64,000 nucleotides of DNA, from positions 135,626 through 199,625 of the forward strand of contig DASCMS010000018.1 of NCBI GenBank assembly GCA_036011085.1, read 5' to 3'. How positions within the stretch are numbered: position 1 is the first letter of the stretch; every line of letters begins with the position of its first letter. This document shows positions 25,227 through 34,665 of this stretch, one piece after another. The notes under the pieces are model-generated. The model did no database searches and was not told the origin of the DNA. It worked only from the letters and a program-made list of their open reading frames with translations. A program made the translations under genes and the position numbers. The DNA is from UBA8231 sp036011085. GTDB lineage: Bacteria > Latescibacterota > UBA2968 > UBA8231.

Positions 25227-27530
25227 ATGATGAACGGCGACCTCAATCTGTCGGCTGCAGCCCGTGCTGTCGCGGCCGGGGTGCTGGCCAGCGTCGGTGT
25301 GGCGTTGGCCGACGAATTCCGTTTCGAGCGCAGGGCGGACTGGGACTCGTGGGCTTTCCCCCAAGGGGTGCTGGTGCAGCACGAGGACGGCAGCATCGCC
25401 CTGAGCCGCGTGGACAAGGCGATCAACGCGGTGGCCGACGCGCAGGATTTTCTGCACACGGTCAAGAGCAGCAGGGAGCCCATCCGGGGCGGCATCCGCG
25501 TGGTGGGCTCGGGGGCGGCGACGGCGGCCCATGTCATCGACGGGCGGACGGACACCTGGTGGCAGCCCGACCCGGACGCGGCACGCCAGGACCGGTGGGT
25601 GGAGGTGGATCTGGGACGAATGGTCCACGCCACCAGGATCCGCCTGATCTTCCCCGATACGCTGGGTGTGCGACCCTTCCGCAACTTCAGCGTCTACGTC
25701 AACGACGGCGAGCGTGCCACTGCGGCCAAGGACGTCTTCCAGTTCATCCGCGTCGGCCGCACGACCGAGCCCAATGATCTGCGCGTTGTCGAATACGACC
25801 TGACAACCCTGGATCCCGGGGGGGCGACGGGAGACTACCTCAACACGGCGGACACGCTCGACTTCGCCATGGTTCAGTACGTTCGTTTCCGTGCCGAGGA
25901 GGACGATCAGGCTGCTGCGCTGGCCGGTATCGAGGTGATCGCCCTAGGTGACAATCTCGCACTGGGCAGCGTTCGCCGCGGTGGGGGGATCCGCGCCGGA
26001 TCAAACACTAACAACAGCGCCGCCTTCAGTGACGGCGACCACAACACCAAGTGGATCGCCACCGGTACCGGCACCTGGGAGGACGAGGGATTCTACTTCG
26101 AGTGGGACCTGGGGGCGGTGTACTGGCTGGACCGCATGATCATCGAGTACGGCCATCCCTGGGGCCGGCCTTCCGTCCAGGAATTCGTCGTCTCGACGTC
26201 GGCAGGCGCCACCGTGGATGGACTGACCGTCGATCGCGTGCGCAGCAATTTCGACTACCAGCAGCTCACTCTGGTCGATGCCAAGCTGAGTCCGGTGCGG
26301 TCGGTCTACGACCTGGTGTTCCCGCCTCGCAAGACCCGACACATCTTCTACCACAACACCGATCCCACCGAGGCCTGGGTGTGGTACCTGATGTTCGAGT
26401 ATGCCCTTTACGGCGGGGGGTATGTCGCCGAGGTGGAGATGATATCCGACTTCATCGACCTGGGCGGAGCCAAGAGCATTCGGCGGCTGACCTGGGACGC
26501 GGAGCTGCCGGAGGGAACACTCGTCGAGATCCGCTCACAGACGGGCGACACGTTCTTCATCGAGAACAAGTACTACCACAAGAACGGCCTCGAGCTTTCC
26601 GAGAGACAGTGGAATGGCCTGCCCACATCGCAGAAGCAGCCCGTCGTCGAGGTCCGGCGGCGCGGTTCCGACTGGTCGGGCTGGAGCCCGGTCTATGTCG
26701 AAGCCGACGCCGTCTTTGTCTCGCCGTCGCCGCGCAGTTTCGTCCAGCTGCAGGTCAAGCTGGGTAACGACAACCCCGAGGTCACACCCCTGTTGCGCAA
26801 TATCGTGTTGCACTTCGACGAGCCGTTGGTCAGCGGTGGGGTCACCAGCCGCATTCTGCCGCGCCAGGCAGGCTTCGACTCACTGCAGACATTTCGTTAC
26901 GTGCTGATGCCGGGATTTCGCTCCGGCGACCAGGGATACGATCGGGTGCAGATCCGGATGCCGGCGCCGGTAGAGAAGGTCGCTCTGAAGATCGGCGGCG
27001 CGGACGCCGGTCCGAAGGCGGTGGCCATGGTGGGCGACTCCCTGCGGGTGGATCTTCCCAGACGAGTTCGGCGTGATTCGGTGGAGGTGGAATTCCAGAC
27101 GCGGATCCAGGCCAACGCCACCGTCTTTGACGCGTGGATCAGCGTGGTGGGCGAGGACCAGCAGCAGGGCACGCGACCGGAGGCCGACGACGCGGTGACG
27201 GTCTTCGTGCCGTCTGTGGCCAGTGTCGGCGCGTTGATCCGCCAGATCGAGATATCGCCCCTGGTGTCGCCAAACGGCGACGGGATCAACGACGAGGCGT
27301 CGATCGCCTTCACCCTGGCGAAGGTGGAGGGCACGGTGCCGCAGGTGGCGATCTACGACCTGTCCGGCCGGCGGGTGCGGGCGGTCGCCCCCGGTGCCGA
27401 TGGTTACCGCTGGGACGGCCGCGACGGGGGCGGACGGCTCCTACCGCCGGGCGCGTACATCTGCCGGATCGAGTTGGCCGCCGACATAGGCGACGAGTTC
27501 GCCCATGGCGTCATCCATCTCGTCTATTAG
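25227..27530 (+). CDS. Large secreted protein with F5/8 type C (discoidin)-like domains and PNGDG C-terminal domain
   Basis: 767 residues; ATG 25227 is preceded by AGGGA. After a signal segment (about 10-28) there are two discoidin-type regions: AAHVIDGRTDTWWQPDP ... WVEVDLGRMVHATRIRLIF (about 95-145), and FSDGDHNTKWIATG ... YFEWDLGAVYWLDRMIIEYG (about 265-315). A shared AEVEMISDFIDLGG segment follows. The C-terminal domain has VSPNGDGIND, AIYDLSGRRVR and a DGRDGGGRLLPPGAYICRI strand, ending HLVY. Likely a surface carbohydrate-binding protein, co-transcribed with the gene before it. Confidence 0.82.
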   Translation: MMNGDLNLSAAARAVAAGVLASVGVALADEFRFERRADWDSWAFPQGVLVQHEDGSIALSRVDKAINAVADAQDFLHTVKSSREPIRGGIRVVGSGAATAAHVIDGRTDTWWQPDPDAARQDRWVEVDLGRMVHATRIRLIFPDTLGVRPFRNFSVYVNDGERATAAKDVFQFIRVGRTTEPNDLRVVEYDLTTLDPGGATGDYLNTADTLDFAMVQYVRFRAEEDDQAAALAGIEVIALGDNLALGSVRRGGGIRAGSNTNNSAAFSDGDHNTKWIATGTGTWEDEGFYFEWDLGAVYWLDRMIIEYGHPWGRPSVQEFVVSTSAGATVDGLTVDRVRSNFDYQQLTLVDAKLSPVRSVYDLVFPPRKTRHIFYHNTDPTEAWVWYLMFEYALYGGGYVAEVEMISDFIDLGGAKSIRRLTWDAELPEGTLVEIRSQTGDTFFIENKYYHKNGLELSERQWNGLPTSQKQPVVEVRRRGSDWSGWSPVYVEADAVFVSPSPRSFVQLQVKLGNDNPEVTPLLRNIVLHFDEPLVSGGVTSRILPRQAGFDSLQTFRYVLMPGFRSGDQGYDRVQIRMPAPVEKVALKIGGADAGPKAVAMVGDSLRVDLPRRVRRDSVEVEFQTRIQANATVFDAWISVVGEDQQQGTRPEADDAVTVFVPSVASVGALIRQIEISPLVSPNGDGINDEASIAFTLAKVEGTVPQVAIYDLSGRRVRAVAPGADGYRWDGRDGGGRLLPPGAYICRIELAADIGDEFAHGVIHLVY

Positions 27531-27589
27531 GCGCTCCGCCCTCCGTCCACCCCGGGCAACGCCAGCGAGATACCGTGGTCCGCGCCGAA

Positions 27590-27640
27590 GCTGCCAAGGT
27601 CTTCTTCGGACGTTTCGTCCACTAGATGCGACTATCCTGA
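27590..27640 (+). promoter_or_regulatory. Putative ECF-sigma promoter (copy 1)
   Basis: TTCTTCGGACGTTTCGTCC (27602-27620) contains GGACG (27608-27612), then a 16-base spacer and CGACTAT (27629-27635). The same 19-mer, spacer and CGACTAT occur before the ECF-type sigma gene (35139-35172). The -35/-10 spacing matches ECF promoters. The downstream ATG is 27695. Confidence 0.62.
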
Positions 27641-27694
27641 GGCGATGTGGCCCACATCGCATCCGTCACGAACGGGACTGCAAGGAGATCTCCC

Positions 27695-28951
27695 ATGGAA
27701 AAGCTCTTCGCCAACATCTACCGCATGGGGAGATCCAACCCCCGCGGCACGAGCTACACCTACTTCCTCAAGCGCCCGAAGGGCAACCTCCTGGTCGTCC
27801 ACGGCACAGCGCCCACCGATGAGGACCTCGTCGAGATCGAGACGCTCGGCGGCATCGACAGCCAGTGGGTGTGCCACAGCCACGACGCGATCAAGGGAAC
27901 CACCCACAAACAAATCCACGAACGCTTCGGTGCGCCCCTGCATGTCCACCGCATCGACCGGGGGCGCGTACGCAGCAAGGCGCGTTGTGAAATGGATGTT
28001 TTCGAGGGGGACGGCACGACACTCGGCGACGACTTCGAAGCCTTCTTCCTGCCCACGTGCTCCCCCGGCCACAGCGTCTACCGCTGGAAGAGTCGCGGGA
28101 AATACTACCTGTTCACCTCGCACGCCATGTACTACCGTGACGACGCCTGGGATCTGCAGTTCAACCGCCACAACGACTGGCATGGACACGTCGGCCCCCT
28201 GTCGAAGCAGCACATCGACTACGTCCTGCCCGGTTACGCGCCATCGGAGGAGAAGGGGTTCTATTCGCTCGACGACGAGATGCGGAAAGGCCTGGCCAAG
28301 GCGCTGCGCGCTGTGCGGGGCAAACTGCTGCCGAAGCCGCCGCAGCTGGAGTTGGCGGGTCTGGCCAAGGGGTTGAAGCTCGACGGCAACCTGTCAGCTG
28401 CGTGGAAGCGGGTGCTCGCTGTCGACTTGATCGGTAACCAGGGAAACACACCCGAACATGCCGCGTCGTGCCGCATCGCCTACGATGCACAGTATCTCTG
28501 GTTCTGTTTCGACAACGACGAACCGCAGATGGACAAGCTGACGGCGAAGGCGACGAAGCGCGATTCGCGCAAACCGGCGATCTGGGACGACGACAACGTC
28601 GAGATATTCGTCTGTCCTGATGCCAAGGACCGGACTACCTGCTACCAATTCATCGTCAATGCCAATGCGGCGGTCCTCGACCAGGCGTCTATTGACTCGT
28701 ATACCAGCATGAAGTGGACGAGCGACACCGAGGCGAACGTAAGCCGAGAGAAGAACAAGTGGATCGCACAGATCCGGATCCCCCTCGCCGACCTCGGCGT
28801 CGAGCCATCGACGGGAAAGAAGATTGGCCTCAACGTCTACCGTAACCGGGTCTGCGGAGCGACGGACAGCACCGCCTCGGGGTGGTCCGCCGTGGGCCTT
28901 CGCAGTCACCTCACGCCCAGCCGCTTCGGTGTCGTGACCCTCGGGACGTAG
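27695..28951 (+). CDS. Metallo-beta-lactamase-fold protein fused to a CBM9-like domain
   Basis: 418 residues from ATG 27695 with an ideal AAGGAG 7-8 bases upstream. Residues about 10-190 follow a metallo-beta-lactamase layout (YTYFLKRPKGNLLVVHG, VCHSHDAIKG, LPTCSPGHSVYRW, YYLFTSHAMYY). The zinc motif is degenerate: HSHD instead of HxHxDH. Residues about 225-418 match CBM9-like domains (SCRIAYDAQYLWFCFDNDE, WDDDNVEIFVCPDA, WIAQIRIPLADLGVE). There is no signal peptide, so the CBM9-like part may act in the cytoplasm. A promoter motif shared with the sigma gene lies upstream. Its 3' end overlaps the cusA-like gene by 41 bases, tail-to-tail. Confidence 0.8.
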   Translation: MEKLFANIYRMGRSNPRGTSYTYFLKRPKGNLLVVHGTAPTDEDLVEIETLGGIDSQWVCHSHDAIKGTTHKQIHERFGAPLHVHRIDRGRVRSKARCEMDVFEGDGTTLGDDFEAFFLPTCSPGHSVYRWKSRGKYYLFTSHAMYYRDDAWDLQFNRHNDWHGHVGPLSKQHIDYVLPGYAPSEEKGFYSLDDEMRKGLAKALRAVRGKLLPKPPQLELAGLAKGLKLDGNLSAAWKRVLAVDLIGNQGNTPEHAASCRIAYDAQYLWFCFDNDEPQMDKLTAKATKRDSRKPAIWDDDNVEIFVCPDAKDRTTCYQFIVNANAAVLDQASIDSYTSMKWTSDTEANVSREKNKWIAQIRIPLADLGVEPSTGKKIGLNVYRNRVCGATDSTASGWSAVGLRSHLTPSRFGVVTLGT

Positions 28952-31900
28952 GCGGCCTGGCTGCTTGCCGATAGAGAGCTGGCAGCACGAGCAACGTGAG
29001 TACCGTGTCGGTCACGATGCCACCGATGACGACCGTCGCCAGCGGTTTCTGCACTTCCGCGCCCGTTGCCGTGGACAGGGCCATCGGCACAAATCCGAGA
29101 CTGGCCACCAGAGCCGTCAACAGCACCGGCCGCAGGCGGGCCATGGCGCCTTCGAGAGTAGCTTCTCGGACTCCATGGCCGAGTTCGCGCAACTGGTTGA
29201 TGTACGTCACCAGCACGACACCGTTGAGGACGGCGACGCCGGAGACGGCGACGAAGCCAACGCCGGCGCTCATCGAAAAGGGCATATCCCGCACCAACAG
29301 CGCGAGCACGCCGCCGGAGATGGCGAAAGGAATGCCGGTGAACACAAGCAGTGCCTGGGGCACGGAGCGCAGGGCAGTGACCAGCAGCACGAGGATGAAG
29401 CCGAAGGTGATGGGCACGACGACGAGCAGGCGCTCGCGGCCGCTCTCGAGGTGCTCGAAAGTGCCGCCCCAGTCCACCAGGTACCCCGCGGGCAGGTCAA
29501 GTTCGGCATCGACGCGGGCTCGCGCTTCGTCGACGAAGGAGCCGATGTCACGGCCGCGAACGTTGGCCTCTACGGCAAGGCGGCGCTGGCCGTTGTCGCG
29601 GCTGATTTCCGCGGGCCCCTCGACCGGCTCGATGCGAGCCAGCAGGCGCAGCGGAACGCGTTCGCCCTCCGGCGCAGTCACCAGCAGGTCGCCCACGGTA
29701 GCGGCGTTGGCGCGGGCCCACTCGGGCAGGCGCACCACCAGGTCGAAGCGGCGGAAGCCCTCCAGCACCGTCGTCGCCTGAGTGCCGGCGATGGCGGTCT
29801 GCACGACCTGCAGCACGTCGGCGACATCGACGCCATAACGCGCCGCCGCCTCCCGGTCGACGCGCACCTCCAGCATCGGCAGGCCGCTGACGCGTTGCAC
29901 CTGCACGTCGCGGCCCCCCTCGACGTCGGTGAGGATCTCGCCGATTCTGGCGCCCGCCGCCAGCAGCTGGTCCATGTCGTCGCCGTAGATCTTGACGACG
30001 ACGTCGGCGCGCGCACCGACGCCCTCGATGAGCTCCATCATACGGAACTTGATGGGTTGTGAGAAACTGGCGACGACACCAGGGAAGGCGTCGAGCCGGG
30101 CATCCATCTCGGCGACGAGGTCTTCCTTGGTGACCCCCGGGCGCCATTGCTGCGCGGGTTTGAGGAAGGCGTAGGTGTCGACCAGCTCGACGCCCATCGG
30201 ATCGGTGGCGATCTCGGGCCGCCCGATGCGGCTGACGACGGTCTCCACTTCGGGAAGGGCGCGCAGTTCCCGCTCGACGAGCGTCGTCTGTCGTATCGAC
30301 TGGTCCAGCGAGATGCTCTTCATGCGCGCGTGGTTCACGGCGACGGCACCCTCGTCCAGGTCGGGAAGAAACTCCGAGCCCAGCAGCGGGAAGAGGCCGA
30401 TGCAGGTGCCTACCAGCAGGAGGGCACCGATGGCGGCGGCCCGCGGGCGCTCCAGAACGCTCAGCAGCAGCCGCTGATAGCGCTGTCGCACGGCGGCGTA
30501 GGGACCGTGGTTTTCGCCGCGAGCGCTGGGCCGCAGGAACAGGGCGCACAGGGCCGGTGTCAGGGTCAGGCTGAGCACCAGGGCTCCGGCCAGGGCTAGC
30601 AGCACCGCCGCCGCCATGGGTCGGAACATCTTGCCCTCGATGCCGGACAGGGCCAGCACCGGCACGTAGGCGCACATGATGATGAGCATGCCGAACAGGG
30701 CGGGCCGGTAGATCTCGACGGTGGCGTCGCGGACAATATCGACGCGCTCCTGTTCGGTCAGCTCGCGACCGAGTTCTTCGCGCCGCAGCGCCAGTCGGCG
30801 CACGCAGCTTTCGACGATGATGACGGCGCCGTCGACGATGAGGCCGAAGTCGATGGCACCGAGGCTCATGAGGTTGGCCGATACATCGAACCAGGCCATC
30901 CCGGCCAGGGCGGTGAGCATCGACAGCGGGATTGCCGCTGACACGATCAGGCCAGCGCGCAGTTGCAGCAGGAACAGAAAGAGTACACCGACGACGAGGA
31001 TGCCCCCCTTCACGAGGTTGCCCGACGCCGTGTCGATCGTGCGTCCCACCAGGTCGCTGCGGTCGTAATAGGGGCGGATGTCGACGCCGTCGGGCATGGC
31101 CGCCTGCAACTCCTGCAGGCGTGTCTCTACCCGCCGGGCGACATCGCGACTGTTGGCTCCCTTGAGCATCATGGCGATGCCCATCACCGTTTCGCCCCGG
31201 CCGTCGCGGGTGGCGGCGCCCTGCCGGATCTGCGCGCCGAAGCCCACCTGTCCGAGGTGCCGCACGAGGACGGGACGGCCGTCGCGGGAGGCGACGACGG
31301 TGTTCTCCACGTCCTGCAGGGATTCGATCAAGCCGACACCACGCAGCAGCCGCCGTTCGCCTCCTTCCTCGAGATAGGCGCCGCCGGCGTTGGCGTTGTT
31401 TCGTGCCAGCGCTTCGAGCACCTGGTCGATGGTCAACTCGTGGGCGCGCAGGCGTTCGGGGTCGAGTTGCACCTCGTACTGCTTCTGCTGGCCGCCGTAG
31501 CTGTTGACCTCGATGACGCCGGGCAAGGTGCGCAACTGTGGCTTGATGACCCAGTCGAGGAGGCTGCGCAACTCCATCGACGTCACGTCGGTGGCGACAC
31601 TGCTGTCGGCCTCGAGGGTGAACTGGTAGACCTCGCCCAGTCCCGTGCTGATCGGCGCCAACTCGGGTTGCACCCCCGGGGGCAGCCCGTCGCGGACCAC
31701 GAGCAGACGCTCGAGAACCAGCTGTCGTGCCCAATACAGGTCGACGTCTTCCTCGAATGTGACGGTCACCTGCGACAGGCCGAACTGCGAGATGGAGCGC
31801 ATGTCCATCTTGCGCGGCACGCTGCTGAGTGCCACCTCGATCGGGAAGGTGACGTAGCGCTCCATCTCCTCGGCGGCGAAGCCGGGGGCGAGGCTGTTGA

Positions 31901-32045
31901 CCTGCACCTGGTTCGTCGTGATGTCCGGCACGGCATCGACCGGCAGGTTCAACGCGGCGCGCACGCCGAAGAGGGCCGCCGTGGCCGTGAGGAGCACCAC
32001 GAGTCCGCGGCGCCGGATGCTGATGTCGACGATTCGTTCGATCAC
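28911..32045 (-). CDS. Heavy-metal efflux RND transporter, CzcA/CusA family
   Basis: 1044 residues from GTG 32045, chosen because GAGGGG lies about 6 bases upstream and VIERIVDISIRRRG is the standard family start; ATG 32078 would lie inside the upstream gene. The HME-RND signature in TM4 is present (DFGLIVDGAVIIVES), as are the two large periplasmic loops and twelve membrane helices. It is the inner-membrane proton antiporter expelling monovalent or divalent metal ions. It forms a tripartite pump with the adaptor and outer-membrane proteins encoded upstream; the adaptor stop is 10 bases away. Confidence 0.95.
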   Translation of the reverse strand: MIERIVDISIRRRGLVVLLTATAALFGVRAALNLPVDAVPDITTNQVQVNSLAPGFAAEEMERYVTFPIEVALSSVPRKMDMRSISQFGLSQVTVTFEEDVDLYWARQLVLERLLVVRDGLPPGVQPELAPISTGLGEVYQFTLEADSSVATDVTSMELRSLLDWVIKPQLRTLPGVIEVNSYGGQQKQYEVQLDPERLRAHELTIDQVLEALARNNANAGGAYLEEGGERRLLRGVGLIESLQDVENTVVASRDGRPVLVRHLGQVGFGAQIRQGAATRDGRGETVMGIAMMLKGANSRDVARRVETRLQELQAAMPDGVDIRPYYDRSDLVGRTIDTASGNLVKGGILVVGVLFLFLLQLRAGLIVSAAIPLSMLTALAGMAWFDVSANLMSLGAIDFGLIVDGAVIIVESCVRRLALRREELGRELTEQERVDIVRDATVEIYRPALFGMLIIMCAYVPVLALSGIEGKMFRPMAAAVLLALAGALVLSLTLTPALCALFLRPSARGENHGPYAAVRQRYQRLLLSVLERPRAAAIGALLLVGTCIGLFPLLGSEFLPDLDEGAVAVNHARMKSISLDQSIRQTTLVERELRALPEVETVVSRIGRPEIATDPMGVELVDTYAFLKPAQQWRPGVTKEDLVAEMDARLDAFPGVVASFSQPIKFRMMELIEGVGARADVVVKIYGDDMDQLLAAGARIGEILTDVEGGRDVQVQRVSGLPMLEVRVDREAAARYGVDVADVLQVVQTAIAGTQATTVLEGFRRFDLVVRLPEWARANAATVGDLLVTAPEGERVPLRLLARIEPVEGPAEISRDNGQRRLAVEANVRGRDIGSFVDEARARVDAELDLPAGYLVDWGGTFEHLESGRERLLVVVPITFGFILVLLVTALRSVPQALLVFTGIPFAISGGVLALLVRDMPFSMSAGVGFVAVSGVAVLNGVVLVTYINQLRELGHGVREATLEGAMARLRPVLLTALVASLGFVPMALSTATGAEVQKPLATVVIGGIVTDTVLTLLVLPALYRQAARPPTSRGSRHRSGWA

Positions 32046-32055
32046 AGCGCCCCCC

Positions 32056-33246
32056 TCAGTGGTGGTGGCCGCCGACATCGGCGGTCTGGAAGGCGGCCTT
32101 CACGTGCACGGCGCCTTCGGTGACGAGCTGCTCGCCGGCGTCCAGGCCGTGCAGTACTTCGACGCGGTCGCCGCCGCGGCGGCCCAGATCGACCTGGCGC
32201 GGTCGCAGGCCGTCGCCGTCGACGACGAAGACGTGGTCCTCGCCCTCGATGTCGTGCACCGCCGATGCCGGGACGCTGACCTGTGCCTCGGCAGTGTCCA
32301 CCGCGATCCAGGCGGTCACCGGGAGACCGGGACGCCAGCGACCGTCGTTGGCCAGCGCCAGACGGACGACGGCTGTGCGGGTGTCCACGTCGATGACGGG
32401 GGCCACGTAGACAATCAGGCTGTGGGCTTCGGACGCCTGGGCTATCGCGGCGCCGTCACCGATGGCCTGCACGCGCGCCGGTTGCCCTGGGCGCAGCCGT
32501 GACAGATCCTGCACGTGTGCCGCCAGGTCGACCCAGACCGTGTCGAGGTCGGCGACCAGGAAGGCGGGCTCGGCGACGGACAACATCTCTCCGAGGGTGG
32601 CGTGCCGGTCGATGACGGTGCCGGAGATCGGCGCCGTCAGGTGGTAGTGGGAGATGTCGAAGCCGTCGTGGTGCAGGTGCGGGCCGTCGCGGCCATCGGT
32701 TGCCACCCCGAGGGCCTGCAGCATCTGCTCGGCGGCGCGCCGTGCGATGCGCGCCTCGGCCAGTTCCTGACGGGCCGCTAAGAAGTCGCGTTCCGACGAG
32801 ATCTCCTCGGCGCGCAGGTCTCGCTCGCGAGCGTGGGTCGCTTCGGCCAGCGTCTCGCGCTCGCGGGCCGACAGCAGGAGCGCCCGGGCTTCGGCCAGGT
32901 CGCGACTGTCGAGGATGGCCAGCACGTCGCCGGCCTCGACGCGATCGCCGAAGGAACGCTCCACCGAAGCGACGACACCGGCGACGCGCGAGGTGACGTG
33001 GGCGGTTCGATCCAGGTTGAGGGTTGCCTCGCCGAAGAGCCGCAACTCGACAGCGACGCGGCCCGGTGCGGCGACACCGGTAACGATGCCGAGGGCCTGC
33101 TGCTGCCGGGCTGAGAAATGCACGACCTCGAGTGGCTCCTCGTGTTCGTCATGGTCGTCGTGGACCTCCTCGGACAAAGTGGGGCCGGCCAGCGCCAGCG
33201 CGGCCGCGATCAGGGCCATGGGCGTGCGGATCGAGAAGCGTTTCAT
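32056..33246 (-). CDS. RND efflux periplasmic adaptor, CzcB/CusB family
   Basis: 396 residues with a signal peptide (about 1-25). The mature N-terminus is metal-ligand rich (HDDHDEHEE, residues about 29-37) and the C-terminus ends GGHHH, suggesting direct metal binding or hand-over. The barrel-sandwich lipoyl half-motifs are HVTSRVAGVVASVERSFGDRVEAGD and LTAPISGTVIDRHATLGE, with a coiled-coil hairpin between them (about 120-170). It overlaps the outer-membrane gene stop by 4 bases. Confidence 0.94.
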   Translation of the reverse strand: MKRFSIRTPMALIAAALALAGPTLSEEVHDDHDEHEEPLEVVHFSARQQQALGIVTGVAAPGRVAVELRLFGEATLNLDRTAHVTSRVAGVVASVERSFGDRVEAGDVLAILDSRDLAEARALLLSARERETLAEATHARERDLRAEEISSERDFLAARQELAEARIARRAAEQMLQALGVATDGRDGPHLHHDGFDISHYHLTAPISGTVIDRHATLGEMLSVAEPAFLVADLDTVWVDLAAHVQDLSRLRPGQPARVQAIGDGAAIAQASEAHSLIVYVAPVIDVDTRTAVVRLALANDGRWRPGLPVTAWIAVDTAEAQVSVPASAVHDIEGEDHVFVVDGDGLRPRQVDLGRRGGDRVEVLHGLDAGEQLVTEGAVHVKAAFQTADVGGHHH

Positions 33247-34520
33247 CGGTCCGATCCTCCGTCGGGGTCGAAAGGGCCGCCGACGGCGCGGACTAGAGCA
33301 TGCCGGGCGACTTCGTGTCTGTGAATGGCCCGCACATGATCCATGCGTACCTCGGTGAGCGTGCGCTGCGCGTCGATGACGTCGACCTGTGGCGCCTGCC
33401 CCTGCTCCCAGCTGCGACGGGCCGCTTCGTACGCCGCCCCGGCTTCGCGCAGAAGCCCGTCGGCGAACAGCGCGAGGGTGCGGTGCGTCCGGGTGTAGTC
33501 ACGGTAGGCGGTGTTCACTGCGAGCCTCGCCTGACGGCGCAGCTCGATCAGGTCGTTCTCGAGCTGGCGGGATCGGGCCCGAGCGACGGTGATGGCGCTG
33601 CGCTGCTGGCGCGCCGCCCACAGCGGTACCTCCACCGTGGCTTCCAGTCGCCACGTCGTCGGCGCGCCGGGTGCGTCGATGTCGTGACGGAATACTCCCA
33701 GGTCGACGGCAGGCAGCACGCCGACACGGGCGGCGCGAGTCGCCAGCTGGGCCGCCTGTTGATGGAGCACGGCGGCGACGATGTCGGGTCGTTGCGCCAG
33801 AGCGCGGTCACGCAGAGCGGTCTCACTCCGTTCCAGGTGGTGCACCTCGAGCCTGTCGCTCAGCTCCACGTCGGCATCGAGAGGCAGATCGAGGAGGGTG
33901 TTGAGTCGCGCCCGGGCGGCCGCCAGCCCGTCCTGCCCGTCGGCGACGCGGAGGTTGGCGCGGCCGGCTTCCACCTCGGCACGCAGGGAAGCGAGCATGG
34001 GCGCTCCGCCGACATCACGGCGGCGGCGCGCCATATGGGCCAGATCTTCGGCCTGTGTCAGGTCGTTGCGCGCCAGGGCCAACAGGTGTTCGGCAAGCAG
34101 GACGTCGAGATAGGCGGTGGCGGTTTCCAGCGTGACATCGAGCCGGGCCCTGTCGACGTGTTCGAGATGCACCGCGTCGGCCGTCGAGCGGCCGGCGGCG
34201 CGTTCGTGGAACCAGGACAGGGGCATCGCCAGTCGCTGGGTCAGGCCGATGCTGCGCTCCTCGTGGCTGCTGAGGTCAAAGGCGGACATCATGCCTTCGA
34301 ACTCGAGCTCCAGCTCGGGATCGGCTGGCCCCAGTCGCGCTTGCGTCTCGGCGGTGACAACGCGCCAGCGAGCGGTGGCCGACTGGATGCGGGGGGCGAC
34401 GGACACGGCCTGCGCGACGGCATGGTCGAGAGACAGCGGCGGTGTCACCGATGCGGACGAGGCCGAGAGCATCATCAACACGGCAATCAGGGCAGGCAAT
34501 GGACCTGCATTGGGGTACAT
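33243..34520 (-). CDS. TolC-like outer-membrane efflux protein, CzcC/CusC family
   Basis: 425 residues with a signal peptide (about 8-25). Two repeated OEP halves start with LSLDHAVAQAVSVAPRIQ and LAQRPDIVAAVLHQQAAQLATRAA. Alpha-barrel helices and the late LRREAGAAYEAARRSWEQGQ are typical of the family. ATG 34520 has AGGAGT 8 bases upstream. It forms the outer-membrane duct of the metal pump and is co-transcribed with the adaptor and antiporter genes. Confidence 0.92.
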   Translation of the reverse strand: MYPNAGPLPALIAVLMMLSASSASVTPPLSLDHAVAQAVSVAPRIQSATARWRVVTAETQARLGPADPELELEFEGMMSAFDLSSHEERSIGLTQRLAMPLSWFHERAAGRSTADAVHLEHVDRARLDVTLETATAYLDVLLAEHLLALARNDLTQAEDLAHMARRRRDVGGAPMLASLRAEVEAGRANLRVADGQDGLAAARARLNTLLDLPLDADVELSDRLEVHHLERSETALRDRALAQRPDIVAAVLHQQAAQLATRAARVGVLPAVDLGVFRHDIDAPGAPTTWRLEATVEVPLWAARQQRSAITVARARSRQLENDLIELRRQARLAVNTAYRDYTRTHRTLALFADGLLREAGAAYEAARRSWEQGQAPQVDVIDAQRTLTEVRMDHVRAIHRHEVARHALVRAVGGPFDPDGGSDR

Positions 34521-34665
34521 GATCGGGCACTCCTGGCGCGGATGAGCGGATCACGCCTGCCGTCGTCGCAGCCGTGGCTGCAACGCGAGACGTGTACGGA
34601 ATCGCAGTCTCTCCCGACCTGCCTCAGCGGCTAAGTGGGCGCGACCGGGTAACGCTCGGAGTGCT

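Noticed and set aside
23211..25628. 805-codon open frame on the minus strand
   Set aside because: It is antisense to two clearly coding secreted-protein genes, is Arg/His/Pro-rich with no domain pattern and is open only because of high GC.
29548..31734. 728-codon minus-strand frame inside the RND gene
   Set aside because: It runs in another frame of the CusA-like gene, with Arg/Gly/Ala-rich sequence and no fold; a GC shadow.
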